Positions 8,658-17,921 of a stretch of 64,000 nucleotides of DNA are shown one piece after another. The translations under genes were made by a program, and so were the position numbers. The notes below the pieces were generated by a model that worked only from the letters and a program-made list of their open reading frames with translations, ran no database searches and was not told the origin of the DNA. Each line of letters begins with the position of its first letter. Positions within the stretch are counted from its first letter, which is position 1. Origin of the DNA: Mariniblastus fucicola (GTDB taxonomy: Bacteria > Planctomycetota > Planctomycetia > Pirellulales > Pirellulaceae); contig NZ_CP042912.1 in the NCBI RefSeq assembly GCF_008087665.1, positions 4,526,001 through 4,590,000 on the forward strand. The letters run 5' to 3'.

Positions 8658-9983
8658 TTACCAAATTTTTCGCTTGCCGTTTTTACCAGGGATGGCGACA
8701 CGATCGGGTTGGTAGTCGGCATCATCATAGGAATCCGGCCCCAGCACCACTTCTGATTTTAGATATTCGTCCCAAACGATCTTTTTGCCGGTGTAGGCAG
8801 CGTCGCGAGCCATCAACGCCATCAGGGTGCTGTTGACCATGTACGATCCGTTGTTGATCGGAGCGCCGGTGCGAATGCTTTTCAACAACGCGATATGTTC
8901 ATTGACATACATCCGTCCGCCCTTTTCCGGCCCCTTGTATTTCCACTCGCCGTCGGCGTTCTGGATTGAAAACGAAAGGATTTTGGCGATACCATCGGTC
9001 CCGTAAACCATGTCGTCGGTCTGGTTAAAACAGCCTGACATCTGTCGGCATTGTGAAAAGGCTTTGCGGCCGTCGGCCCACTCGAAGTTCGTCGCAAAGT
9101 GGTCGTAGACGTTGCCCCATTTTTCTTCCGTTCGCGCAAGCCGTCCGCCCATCGCGTGGCAGGAAACCGGAGGCACATCGCCCATCAACCACAACGCTTT
9201 GTCGATCGAGTGAATGTGTTGTTCGGCCGTATGGTCGCCGCTGAGCCAACTAAAGTACAACCAGTTGCGAAGCTGGTTTTCCATCGAAGACCACTCGACT
9301 CCCTTGGGTGGTGTGCGATACCAAAGCGTTCCCGTCAGATAGTTCGTTTCGATGGCTCGGATGTCGCCGATGGCTCCTTCCTGAATTCGCCCGATGACTT
9401 CGTTGACGCCGCCACTGTAGCGCCAGCAAAGCCCTGAAACCACGCTCAGCCCTTTGCTCTCTGCTTCTTCACAGGCTGCCAAAACACGACGGGCTCCTGG
9501 CACATCAACCGCAACCGGTTTTTCGCAGAACACGTGCTTGCCGGCGCGAACCGCAGCTTCCATTTGGGCCGGACGAAAATGAGGCGGCGTCGCCAACAGC
9601 ACAACATCGATGTCGGCATTGACCAATCGCTCGTGACAATCCACACCGGTGAAGATGGTGTCGTCAGTCACCTTGAGGTTGTCCGGATGCTCGGTCTTGA
9701 GCGCGTCCACGGTAATGTCGACCCGGTCACGAAAGGCATCAGCCAAAGCTCCGACTTGAGTCCGCGAATCGGCTTCAATGACATTCATCAATGCTCCGGT
9801 ACCGCGACCGCCGCAACCAACCAGTCCAACTTTTATCGCGTCATCAACGCTGTTGTGATAGCCAAACGCCGGGCGTGGCAAAGCAGAGGCTGCCGCGGCG
9901 CCTACGGACATCGCGGTCCCAGCCGCAAGAAAACTGCGTCGTGAGCTGTTTGTGGTTGTTTGATCGGTCGGTTCTCGGTGCAT
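8658..9983 (-). CDS. Gfo/Idh/MocA family oxidoreductase with Tat signal
   Basis: A 441-residue NAD(P)-dependent dehydrogenase-like protein, probably periplasmic. The N-terminus has a twin-arginine signal (SRRSFLAAG followed by an Ala-rich hydrophobic stretch). The Rossmann motif VGLVGCGGRGTGAL follows at about residue 48, and the family lysine motif EKPVAVD is visible at about 145-160. Members of this family oxidise or reduce sugars and related alcohols; Tat-exported members are very numerous in planctomycetes and their substrates are mostly unknown. The open frame runs 106 codons further upstream, but the ATG at 9983 has a GGAG ribosome site eight bases away and puts the Tat signal at the N-terminus. 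It may head the tryptophan dioxygenase and kmo transcript, though a shared role is not obvious. Confidence 0.9.
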   Translation of the reverse strand: MHREPTDQTTTNSSRRSFLAAGTAMSVGAAAASALPRPAFGYHNSVDDAIKVGLVGCGGRGTGALMNVIEADSRTQVGALADAFRDRVDITVDALKTEHPDNLKVTDDTIFTGVDCHERLVNADIDVVLLATPPHFRPAQMEAAVRAGKHVFCEKPVAVDVPGARRVLAACEEAESKGLSVVSGLCWRYSGGVNEVIGRIQEGAIGDIRAIETNYLTGTLWYRTPPKGVEWSSMENQLRNWLYFSWLSGDHTAEQHIHSIDKALWLMGDVPPVSCHAMGGRLARTEEKWGNVYDHFATNFEWADGRKAFSQCRQMSGCFNQTDDMVYGTDGIAKILSFSIQNADGEWKYKGPEKGGRMYVNEHIALLKSIRTGAPINNGSYMVNSTLMALMARDAAYTGKKIVWDEYLKSEVVLGPDSYDDADYQPDRVAIPGKNGKRKIW

Positions 9984-10057
9984 AGGATAACTCCATCGGC
10001 TAAATTGATTCAGATTGCATTCTGACTGTCGTTGCAGAGAACTACAAGGCAAACTGC

Positions 10058-10528
10058 GTGAACGAGATCGCAAAATCCTCAGTTGGCGAAGCTTCGGTCG
10101 CGGATGCGTTTCGAAGTCCGCCACCAGATGCTTCGACGAAAAAGACCGACGGGTTGAGGCTGCGGATTCATCGGCAGCAGCCTTTGCTTGTTCGACGGAT
10201 TCAACCCATCGGTTGGGCCGCGTTTTGGGCGGTCTTTTTTCCCAACGCAACCGTCGTCGAGCTTTCCGGAAAAATGAATGTGACTTTAAAAGTCTATCCA
10301 ACCCACGTCCAAATCGAAAAGCGTCGCTGGTTCAGCGGCAAGGGAGTTCTGGCGAGATACAGCGTGTCGATTCCCGTCTATGACGAAATCGGTGACGTCC
10401 CGGTGTTCACGATGCAGATCCGCAGCGCGCTTGCGTTTCTGTATCCTTTTGTACCAATGCACGTCGAAGTGACGCTTGATGATGAAGCGATTTTCGCCCA
10501 AGGCAGATTCGAAGGTAAAGCCGGCTAA
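10058..10528 (+). CDS. Hypothetical protein
   Basis: A 156-residue protein I do not recognise. The first 50 residues are polar and low in structure; the rest (from about GWAAFWAVFFP) is a compact alternating beta-strand pattern with one possible hydrophobic segment (ALAFLYPFVPM). The start is uncertain: GTG at 10058 gives the full frame, while an internal ATG at 10274 would keep only the beta-rich half. It is divergent from the oxidoreductase and its stop overlaps the stop of the convergent DUF1570 gene by two bases, an arrangement that supports a real gene. Confidence is limited because no domain or motif backs it. Confidence 0.5.
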   Translation: MNEIAKSSVGEASVADAFRSPPPDASTKKTDGLRLRIHRQQPLLVRRIQPIGWAAFWAVFFPNATVVELSGKMNVTLKVYPTHVQIEKRRWFSGKGVLARYSVSIPVYDEIGDVPVFTMQIRSALAFLYPFVPMHVEVTLDDEAIFAQGRFEGKAG

Positions 10529-11673
10529 CGCAGTTTTTTGACGTAGATCAGAAACGCTTTGTCCAGCCGATCGAGTTCGCCGAAATGTTCCTTGAACTCC
10601 TCCAGCCGAGTTGCAGCGGAGACTTTGACGCCGGGCGGTTTGTTCGAGATCGCTTTGACGTACCGACGAGTTTTCTTCGTGTTGCGATTGAGCAAAAAGT
10701 GCATCAATGCCCAGGATTCCGCGTAGGCATCGAATGCTCCTTCGCCCCTGAATCGCTCATCGGACGCAATCAGCGTTTCCAGAGAGTTCGCAGGTCGGTT
10801 CGGAATGTACCGTCTGAGCTGAGCCATTCGATGGTCGTTCACAAGCCCTGGCCGATGCCAGCCGATGCCGTTGTCAGGGTCCGGCGTTTCGAACCAGTTC
10901 GCGATGCCCTCGTTGAGCCACAGTGGTGCATCCGCCAGGCGAGTCTGCATGCCGCGATTGAACATCAATTGATGCGTGCCCTCATGGATAATCGTTGTTA
11001 CCATCGGAATGGCTTCAGGTTTCTTCAGCACGTCCTTCAGTCTTCTTTTCTTGCCGCCGTCGCCCAGATCGAAAGTCAAATCGTACATCGCCACTCGATT
11101 GGTCAGCTGACTGTAGTGCGCAATCATCGACCCGGGCTCGGTTCCCAGTTCGCGGACCACGTAGCGATCGTACTCAGGTCGCGAACCAAACACGACGACA
11201 GCCAAAGGAAATCGCGAATCGGTCAATCCATTCCTGAGCTTCGTCCGACCGAACTTCTGAAATTCCTTGAACAGTCGTTTCTCGTAGAGATCTTCAATCC
11301 ATTGAGCGAATTCCAGTTCCGTCTTGTACGCAATCACGTAGTTTTTCGTGCTGTGAATTCTGAAACCATCCGGCAGATCAGCCAAAAGCGACTGCCCCAG
11401 TTCGTCGTGGTTCATCGGCGGAGTTTTCTCGACTCCTTTGTCCAGCGACACGATCCGATCTGCCGTAAAGATATGAAGCTGACCGTCGGTCCCTTCAAAC
11501 AGGATGCTTTTGTCACGGGCTTCCAGCAGAAATTCGCCCTCGATCGAAACTTCTTCGCCATCACGTTCAATCACCAGCGTGTCAGCGCACACAACCGACG
11601 ACGCGGCGCACACAACGACAGCGATCGCCAACGTGATCACGCGCAGTTTGAGTCTAAAGAATTCCTGTTTCAT
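10525..11673 (-). CDS. DUF1570 domain protein, metalloprotease-like, secreted
   Basis: A 382-residue exported protein. A signal peptide spans about residues 1-30 (hydrophobic run ending VVCA). At about residues 228-232 there is HEGTH, followed 20 or so residues later by LWLNEGIANWFE, which is the HExxH...E pattern of zinc gluzincin peptidases and the hallmark of the planctomycete DUF1570 family. The N-terminal 60 residues after the signal form a short beta-rich segment rather like the SLA1 or SHD1-type modules often found in these proteins. Zinc binding and peptidase activity are inferred; no substrate is known. It is convergent with the small hypothetical gene at 10058 and lies 27 bases after the ABC permease on the same strand. 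Confidence 0.82.
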   Translation of the reverse strand: MKQEFFRLKLRVITLAIAVVVCAASSVVCADTLVIERDGEEVSIEGEFLLEARDKSILFEGTDGQLHIFTADRIVSLDKGVEKTPPMNHDELGQSLLADLPDGFRIHSTKNYVIAYKTELEFAQWIEDLYEKRLFKEFQKFGRTKLRNGLTDSRFPLAVVVFGSRPEYDRYVVRELGTEPGSMIAHYSQLTNRVAMYDLTFDLGDGGKKRRLKDVLKKPEAIPMVTTIIHEGTHQLMFNRGMQTRLADAPLWLNEGIANWFETPDPDNGIGWHRPGLVNDHRMAQLRRYIPNRPANSLETLIASDERFRGEGAFDAYAESWALMHFLLNRNTKKTRRYVKAISNKPPGVKVSAATRLEEFKEHFGELDRLDKAFLIYVKKLR

Positions 11674-11700
11674 GTTCTGTTCCGTGCAGCGTTCCTGTCC

Positions 11701-13320
11701 TTATTCTACTCTTATTCGCCGAGTTCCGGCAAAGCAGATCTGTGCAAAGACGCCAAACAGAATGACAGGCAAAAGCGTCACAAGCGTCAGCGCGGCCGTC
11801 GACTCGTTGACTCCGGCGTGCAGCATTCCCAACGCCAGTCGCGGGACGCTGTCCATGCCCGGCGGAAGGACCATTTGGGTCGCCGAAAGTTCCGCAAATG
11901 AAAACGCTGCCACGAGAAACCATGCGCCAAGATTCGATCGCCACTGAGCGAAAATTGCGAAATGGAGAAACTGACTCCAGCTCGACACTCCGTTGAGCGT
12001 TGCTTGTTGCCGTTGATCGCTGGAGACCTGTGAGGCCAAAAACCAGAAAACCGGGATCGCGAGAGGCAGACAAAAAAGTGCATTCGCAATGACTGGGGCG
12101 GTGATCGTTCGGTCATAAAGATATTGAACTGCGGAAATTTCAGTTGCATTGAAAAGCTGAGCCACCAACAGGCCAATCGAAGGTCCGGGAGCTGCCGCCA
12201 ATATCCCAAACACCAGACCGATAACTGCTTTTCCAAAAAGTGAGTTTCTGCCGAACCAGACCAATGGCATGGCAATCGCGCACACGACCGATGCGGCGAC
12301 GAACGCGATTAACAACGACCAAATGAACTCGTCCTGAAAGTCAGTGAAAACGCGAGAGATAGCGTTGATCGCTGACGAACCATCCCAGGTCGCGACAGGC
12401 TGTCCCTCGACTCGAATTACGGAAAAGCCGACTCGACCGATCAGATTAGCCAATGGAACCGCGACAACGACCAGCAACAGCACAATGCCCGTCACGTTCA
12501 CAGCCGGCCGGTTCTTTCGAAACCGCATGGGGCGAAGCGATTCACTCCGTTCGATCGATCGACTGAGAGAGCCAAACGCGAACATCGCAGAAGCCGCCAG
12601 CCAGGCGACCGTCAACAGGGTAATGCCCAATCCGAGGTTCTGTGCCGCAGCGAGCTGTTCGGGAGTCCACGCGGTTCCAATCGCGTTTAGCTGTCCAAGC
12701 GAATAGCCAAGGTAGACTTGCTCGGAAAGCGTTCCAATTTGATAGATGTCGGTGACCGCAATCTCGCGAGCACATCCGATCATGGTCCAAAGTGTGGCGG
12801 CGAGCGTAACGGGCAGGAATCGCCACACCAGAATTCGCAGACTGGCTTCGGTCGCGTTTGTCTCCAGTCGCAAAGCGTCTTCCCAGTCTTCGGATCCGCT
12901 GCGCAGCACGACGAGAAACAGTACGGCGACTTGAGGTGCGGCGACCATCGAATGAATCCAGATCGCTGCGGGCCAGCGCGAAAGCACTGGCTTGAGCACG
13001 TCGCCAAAACTGTTTGTCAGCAGCCCGAGTTTGCCAAAAGCGGCATCCCAGGCACTGACCTGAACAAATACCGGCAGCAAGACACCGACGATGCAGAAAG
13101 TTCGAACCGTTGCGGCGACGATTCCGCGTCCGTTGGCGATCCACGCGAGCAAAACGCCGATCGGAATCGCGAACAAAGAGGTTGCTGCTCCAAGACTGAT
13201 CGTGCGCCACGCGATGGCTCGGTCGCCGGGCGTGAGGAACAGGAACAGGGAGGCAAAAAGAGCCAGCGAAACCAGACACCAGGCAGCGAAGAGGACTTTC
13301 TGGTTCAATGCGAGCTTCAT
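11701..13320 (-). CDS. ABC transporter permease with two fused membrane domains (iron/thiamine type)
   Basis: A 539-residue inner-membrane protein with about twelve hydrophobic segments arranged as two homologous halves, as in FbpB/AfuB ferric iron and ThiP thiamine permeases. The first half carries a cytoplasmic EAA-like loop around EDALRLETNATEASL. Such permeases work with a periplasmic binding protein and an ATPase, but neither lies next to it: upstream is a coiled-coil exported protein and downstream the DUF1570 protein. The substrate therefore cannot be deduced. The ATG at 13320 starts just before the first membrane helix. The gene may be an orphan whose partners are encoded elsewhere. 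Confidence 0.8.
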   Translation of the reverse strand: MKLALNQKVLFAAWCLVSLALFASLFLFLTPGDRAIAWRTISLGAATSLFAIPIGVLLAWIANGRGIVAATVRTFCIVGVLLPVFVQVSAWDAAFGKLGLLTNSFGDVLKPVLSRWPAAIWIHSMVAAPQVAVLFLVVLRSGSEDWEDALRLETNATEASLRILVWRFLPVTLAATLWTMIGCAREIAVTDIYQIGTLSEQVYLGYSLGQLNAIGTAWTPEQLAAAQNLGLGITLLTVAWLAASAMFAFGSLSRSIERSESLRPMRFRKNRPAVNVTGIVLLLVVVAVPLANLIGRVGFSVIRVEGQPVATWDGSSAINAISRVFTDFQDEFIWSLLIAFVAASVVCAIAMPLVWFGRNSLFGKAVIGLVFGILAAAPGPSIGLLVAQLFNATEISAVQYLYDRTITAPVIANALFCLPLAIPVFWFLASQVSSDQRQQATLNGVSSWSQFLHFAIFAQWRSNLGAWFLVAAFSFAELSATQMVLPPGMDSVPRLALGMLHAGVNESTAALTLVTLLPVILFGVFAQICFAGTRRIRVE

Positions 13321-13403
13321 AGCGACAGTTTAACTTCGATCCCGCCGCGGTGGCAGCCTTGCGGCCCAATTCCGATCCGCTGGCTGGAATCCTATGCCGC
13401 AAT

Positions 13404-14588
13404 TTACTTTCGCAGATCCCGCGTGATCTCCAAAAAGGCTTCCTTGACCTTCAGGTTTTCAAACGGTTTCAGGTCCGGGACGGTCAGGTTCGTGATCGCG
13501 TCGAAGGCGCGACGACTGGTCGCCATCAGCGATGCCACGTCCTTGCTCAAGGCAACAGTCCTGTACGTATTCACCGCGGTCAAAATGTTGCGTCGGCACT
13601 CAAGATTGGCGTTCATCATCTGGTGCTTTTGATGGGCCAACCCTTGTTTGTAGAGCATCACCGCGTCGTAGGTCACTTGATTGGAGGCGATGTTGTTGTT
13701 CAGAATCTCCGCGTCGCCGCCGGCTTTGATCGCGCGTTCGGCTTCTTCGATATTGATCATCGCTTTTTGCGCAAACGCGTCGAGTTTCGGATAGTACTCG
13801 TCGTCCACGTTGTCGATGAACTTGTTTTGCAAGCGATCGACCGTCTTGAGCAGCATCAAATAGACGCCGTAGTATCGCTTTGCCGCGTCCAGATCCTCGC
13901 CCGTTTTTTCCGTTAGCTCTTCCAGCTCAAGCGCGAAATTTTTGGCATTGTCGAAGATGATGGAAACGCGAATGAACTCGTCGCCGGTGATCGATTCGAG
14001 CAGAATGTCAATTTGTTCAGCGTCGAGTTTCAGTCCGATGCCTTCGAGCTGTTCGACCAGCTTCTGTTTCTCGTCAGCGATTTGCGATTCGAACTCAACG
14101 ATCTGTTCTTTTTTGGCTGCGATCTTTTCCTCATAGCCCTCGCGAGTGACCGCCAGCGGATTGTAGGTAGACTCGGGAGCCGAAATTTTCTTGCGTTCGT
14201 AGATCGTCAGTTCTCGTTGCGCCGCGCTGATTTTCTGACGCAGTCCCGCAACGATTTGACGCTGATCACTGATACTGGAGATGCCGAGCGCGTCCGAAGC
14301 CGCATCGAGATAGCCTTCGATTCGAGTTTGTTGGGCTTCCTGGGAACGGCTGAGGAAATCGTAGAAAGCGATGTCTTTCGATTCCTTGAGCTCTCCTTTT
14401 TCATCGAACATGTCGAGGGCTTCACTTAGCGATTCATGAGCCTGCTCAAAGAAGCGACTAGTGTCACGCCGTTCTTTTTCCAACATCTCTTCGGTCTGAA
14501 AAGCGCCAACGGGCGGCGCGAAAATCGCGCTGAGGGTAACCAAAGCCATCCCAATCATGGTCGTGCGTTTTCGGGTATTTTTTCCCAT
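13404..14588 (-). CDS. Exported coiled-coil protein of unknown function
   Basis: A 394-residue protein I cannot assign. It begins with a basic start and hydrophobic run (about residues 9-28) ending near PPVGA, consistent with a signal peptide. The mature part is almost entirely alpha-helical and highly charged, with long heptad-like stretches at about residues 100-180 (Glu, Lys, Gln rich) and repeated Glu/Lys/Leu patterns to the C-terminus. There are no catalytic motifs and no second membrane helix. The gene is flanked by the ABC permease downstream and the redoxin fusion upstream, all on the minus strand, with gaps of 83 and 110 bases. A structural or periplasmic scaffolding role is possible but speculative. 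Confidence 0.65.
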   Translation of the reverse strand: MGKNTRKRTTMIGMALVTLSAIFAPPVGAFQTEEMLEKERRDTSRFFEQAHESLSEALDMFDEKGELKESKDIAFYDFLSRSQEAQQTRIEGYLDAASDALGISSISDQRQIVAGLRQKISAAQRELTIYERKKISAPESTYNPLAVTREGYEEKIAAKKEQIVEFESQIADEKQKLVEQLEGIGLKLDAEQIDILLESITGDEFIRVSIIFDNAKNFALELEELTEKTGEDLDAAKRYYGVYLMLLKTVDRLQNKFIDNVDDEYYPKLDAFAQKAMINIEEAERAIKAGGDAEILNNNIASNQVTYDAVMLYKQGLAHQKHQMMNANLECRRNILTAVNTYRTVALSKDVASLMATSRRAFDAITNLTVPDLKPFENLKVKEAFLEITRDLRK

Positions 14589-14698
14589 CGTTTTGTCTTT
14601 GTGTTGGTGGAAACGGTCGCCGCCCCAAATTATAGCCTTTCGGCCAAAAAAACCGGGACAGCCTACCTTCCATTCGCTCGGCAGGCTGGAATATTTGA

Positions 14699-16681
14699 TT
14701 ATTCGGCCGAACCGTACAGTTGGCTCAACAACTTTTTCAGCCCCAGCATGTTGTCCCGCAAAGCGATCTCTGAATCCAAATCATCGCGATGGTCGATGAT
14801 CCCGATCGGGCCGGCATAGCCGGACGCAATCACGGTGCGAATCATGTCGGCTTCATACTTGCCCTCGCCGATGGTCAGAATTTTGTTCTCCAGGGTTTCC
14901 TCATTTACGATCTGCGGCTCGACCATTCCGTTGAGGTTCACGCAATAAAGGTAGGGCAGCATGACATTAAATCGAGCTTCGAAATCCTCGACGTCGCCGT
15001 GTCCGTGATGGAAGTTGTAGACGATTCCCACGTGATCAGAATCAGGTTGAGTCGCGCGGATGTGTTTGACGACAGCAACCATGTTTGCGGGGTCGCCGGT
15101 CCATCCGCCATGATTGTAGAGAGCGAACTTGAGTCCAAGTTCACGCGTTTTGTCGACCATCTTCTTGAGGTGTTCCGCCGTCGCAACAACTTTCTCCTCC
15201 TGAGTTCCCGATGGCTTGAATTGCATGTAGTGCCAAATCTGGGGCTTGATGCCGTGCTTGCGAATCAGTGGCTCCATCGAAGGATGCCAATTGAAGAAAG
15301 TGAAGTACTCGATGCCGTTCGCTTTGTACGCCAGGATCTCCCGTTCGAACTCCTTCAAATGGCGTTCGCGCCACGCATAAGCGCTTCGTTTGAGCCCGAG
15401 GTCGAAGATCATTTTTGCGCGATCTTCTGGCGAACGCTTTTTGGAATCAAAAGCGACCGTGCACCAGGGCACCAGATTCCCGGTTTTGAAATTGTCTCCC
15501 GGAGTTGGCTTGGTTGCCGGTGCAGATTCTGAAATTTCGACCTTGTCGCTCGCGAAGGTGCGTCCAACGCGATCCGCGATCGCCTGCTTCAATTCCGTCG
15601 GATCGATTTGGCCTTGCTTGCGAAACACAACCTTTCCTCCCGGAGCGTAGATTGCGGTGTACGGAAATCCGCCTTCCCATTCCGGGTCCAACGTTTCAAA
15701 AAGTTCGTCCCGCTTCCCGGAGTTGAACAACACATTGCGACATGAGACGTTCGTCTTTGTTAATACTCGCAACGCTTTGTCCTGGTCTTTCAGTTCATCC
15801 ACGCTGACCGTAACCATCTCAAACTTGCGGCCGCGGTACATTCGATTGATCGTGACGAATTCGGGAAGCTCTTCAAGGCACGGGCCACACCACGTCGCCC
15901 ACACGTTGACCACGCGTAGCTTGTCCGTGTCGTTGGCGGCGATGGCTTTGAGCTTTTCCAAATCGATCACGCTCAGACTGACCGGTTCTTTGTCCCATTT
16001 CGCGAGATAGCGTTTGTGGTCTTCGCGTTTGGTAAACCATTTTGTGGAACAGCCAAAGACACGTGTCGTTTCGACGGGCACGGCTTTGTCAGCAAGCAGT
16101 GCATCAATTGCATTTCGAGCGTCGTGAACTTTCGGATTGCCTTCTTCTGAGTCATCGATTCGACCTTTGTAACGGAGCTTGCGTTCGGCGTCGAAAATGA
16201 ACACGTGCGGTGTCGCCAACACGCCATACGAAAGCGAAACTTTCTGAGTCTCGCCATCGAACAGGTAGGGAAACTTGAAGCCAGCTTCCCTGGCACGGAT
16301 CTTCATGTCTTCGAGAGTATCGCCAAGGTCAGAATATCCAAGCTCGTCCAAGCGCACGGCTTTGGGATCGTTTGGCGAGATACCAACGATTGCGACTCCC
16401 TTCGCGGCGTAGTCCTCAACCATTTTGTTGAGCCGTTCTTCGTAGGCCTGTGCCGTTGGGCAGTGATTGCAAGTGAAAACAACCATCAGCACTTTTTTGT
16501 CCGCATAGTCGGCGAGCTTGTGATTCTTGTCGTCGACTCCGGGCAGATCAAAATCCGGGGCCGCATCGCCGATATTGAGTTTGGTGAAACCATCGGGATT
16601 GGATGACTGCTGAGCGAACGTTTCCGACTGAAAACAGATCAGCAGAACAACAACGACAAGTCTCAGGACAAAACTTTGCAT
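14699..16681 (-). CDS. Exported fusion: redoxin + thioredoxin-like + xylose isomerase-like TIM barrel
   Basis: A 660-residue protein with three modules. After a signal peptide (about residues 1-23), module 1 (about 36-200) is an AhpC/TSA-type redoxin with a CNHC pair (Cys71, Cys74). Module 2 (about 225-380) is a TlpA/ResA-like thioredoxin with the classic WCGPC motif near residue 264. Module 3 (about 420-655) resembles the xylose isomerase-like TIM barrel of sugar phosphate isomerase/epimerases (SAYAWRERHLKEFE, YNHGGWTGDP, YNFHHGHGD, GIIDHRDD). The two redox modules suggest extracytoplasmic disulfide or thiol chemistry; the barrel suggests a carbohydrate step with metal-binding His/Asp/Glu. 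The frame is open 24 codons further upstream, but the ATG at 16681 has AAGGAG before it and a signal peptide after it. Linking the activities is inference. Confidence 0.82.
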   Translation of the reverse strand: MQSFVLRLVVVVLLICFQSETFAQQSSNPDGFTKLNIGDAAPDFDLPGVDDKNHKLADYADKKVLMVVFTCNHCPTAQAYEERLNKMVEDYAAKGVAIVGISPNDPKAVRLDELGYSDLGDTLEDMKIRAREAGFKFPYLFDGETQKVSLSYGVLATPHVFIFDAERKLRYKGRIDDSEEGNPKVHDARNAIDALLADKAVPVETTRVFGCSTKWFTKREDHKRYLAKWDKEPVSLSVIDLEKLKAIAANDTDKLRVVNVWATWCGPCLEELPEFVTINRMYRGRKFEMVTVSVDELKDQDKALRVLTKTNVSCRNVLFNSGKRDELFETLDPEWEGGFPYTAIYAPGGKVVFRKQGQIDPTELKQAIADRVGRTFASDKVEISESAPATKPTPGDNFKTGNLVPWCTVAFDSKKRSPEDRAKMIFDLGLKRSAYAWRERHLKEFEREILAYKANGIEYFTFFNWHPSMEPLIRKHGIKPQIWHYMQFKPSGTQEEKVVATAEHLKKMVDKTRELGLKFALYNHGGWTGDPANMVAVVKHIRATQPDSDHVGIVYNFHHGHGDVEDFEARFNVMLPYLYCVNLNGMVEPQIVNEETLENKILTIGEGKYEADMIRTVIASGYAGPIGIIDHRDDLDSEIALRDNMLGLKKLLSQLYGSAE

Positions 16682-17068
16682 GACGGGGCTCCTTGGGTCA
16701 GATGAGTGGCCGACATCATAACATCTGCAAATAGGGCAAACCATTCGCGGCATTGCGTTGCAAAGCGGGATCGATCTCCTGAGACTTCGAGTTCACGACT
16801 GTCCATTCGAACCGCGTGAACGTTCGATCCGGAATCGTTCATGGTCAACTTGTTCGTAAAAACGCAGTATGCAGACTGACGTTGAAGTAAACTTCCTGAC
16901 GGGACGAAAGTCCGAATTAGACGTGGGCTCGCCGAGAAATCTGCGAGCTTTCTTGGGCGCAAGAACTGGCCCACGATCTGAATCTTTGCAAAATGACCTA
17001 CACTCAACGCGAAGATTTGGCCCGAGCGTCCGGCACACGAACGACAATCTCAAGTCATACTGTTATCC
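16682..17068. other. Divergent intergenic region
   Basis: 387 bases between the fusion gene (minus) and a membrane protein gene (plus). On the minus strand TATGAT at 16720-16715 is a good -10 candidate, 34 bases before the fusion start; the matching -35 is weak. I see no supported small gene or hairpin. Confidence 0.4.
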
Positions 17069-17908
17069 ATGAGAACCGAAACAGCCAAACACGATTTTTT
17101 GATGTCGCAAGAGTTGAACTCCGCCGTCAACACCAAGTCGATTCCGTCAAAATTCAAACATTCGTGGGGAAGCACCCTTCACTGCGCAGTTGCAACGATC
17201 CTGATCGCAACTTCGGTGCTCCTCCTTATATCAGTCGGCAACTCAGTGTTCATCTGGTTGTTGCTTGCAGCAGGATTGATTTTCCTGTGCAGCGAAATTT
17301 TGGCAGCAGCAATGCCTTCTTCGATCAAACAGCGATCTATCGCCAATTGCGTTCGAGCAGATGGAACCTGGTCCATGGGTCGGGCTTCGAATGAGAGGGC
17401 GTCATTGTCAAGGTTCAAGTCGAACATGGCATTTGTGATCTTCCTGTTCGTTGCACCTAGCCTGTTTGGAGTTTGGGTGTTCAACAAAGAAGTCATCCCG
17501 CTGGGAATCGGCGCCGAAGCAATCAGCTCAATCAATGTTGATCCGAACACGTGGAAAAACAGTCTGCAGGACGACGAGCAACGCTTTAACAAGTGGCAGA
17601 AGTCAACGACTTTGACTTCGAGATTGGACACGAACGATCACAAACAATTCCTCTGGAATTCGTGGCCGTTTTTTTTGCTCGGCGTTTTCATTTGGTGCGG
17701 CGTCATGGTGACCATGCTTTCGAAATACTATCTGTATTCGCTGCGCAAGCTAAAGGAATCGGTTTATGCTCGCGCGAGTGACTATCGTTGGCGAGACCTT
17801 TCGCGTCAGCCTATGATCGACGAACATCCTAAACGACGCTCCCGTGGGCAAAAATCGCGGCGCTCCCGTCGAGAGAATACGTCGGCCACGGGAACATCAA
17901 GCCACTGA
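17069..17908 (+). CDS. Membrane protein of unknown function
   Basis: A 279-residue protein with four hydrophobic segments in two pairs (about residues 38-60, 62-85, 118-140 and 200-222). The stretch between the second pair is polar and presumably extracytoplasmic. The last 60 residues are strongly basic (SRGQKSRRSRRE-like) and would lie in the cytoplasm. No family is recognised. The ATG at 17069 gives the full frame; an ATG at 17102 is an alternative. It converges on mutS with a 13-base gap. Confidence 0.6.
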   Translation: MRTETAKHDFLMSQELNSAVNTKSIPSKFKHSWGSTLHCAVATILIATSVLLLISVGNSVFIWLLLAAGLIFLCSEILAAAMPSSIKQRSIANCVRADGTWSMGRASNERASLSRFKSNMAFVIFLFVAPSLFGVWVFNKEVIPLGIGAEAISSINVDPNTWKNSLQDDEQRFNKWQKSTTLTSRLDTNDHKQFLWNSWPFFLLGVFIWCGVMVTMLSKYYLYSLRKLKESVYARASDYRWRDLSRQPMIDEHPKRRSRGQKSRRSRRENTSATGTSSH

Positions 17909-17921
17909 ACCCGACAAGGCT

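Noticed and set aside
7710-8756. Plus-strand open frame of 348 codons
   Set aside because: It is antisense to tryptophan 2,3-dioxygenase and shows no motif of its own.
10585-11901. Plus-strand open frame of 438 codons
   Set aside because: It is antisense to the DUF1570 gene and the permease end; composition is Arg- and Gln-rich without any motif.
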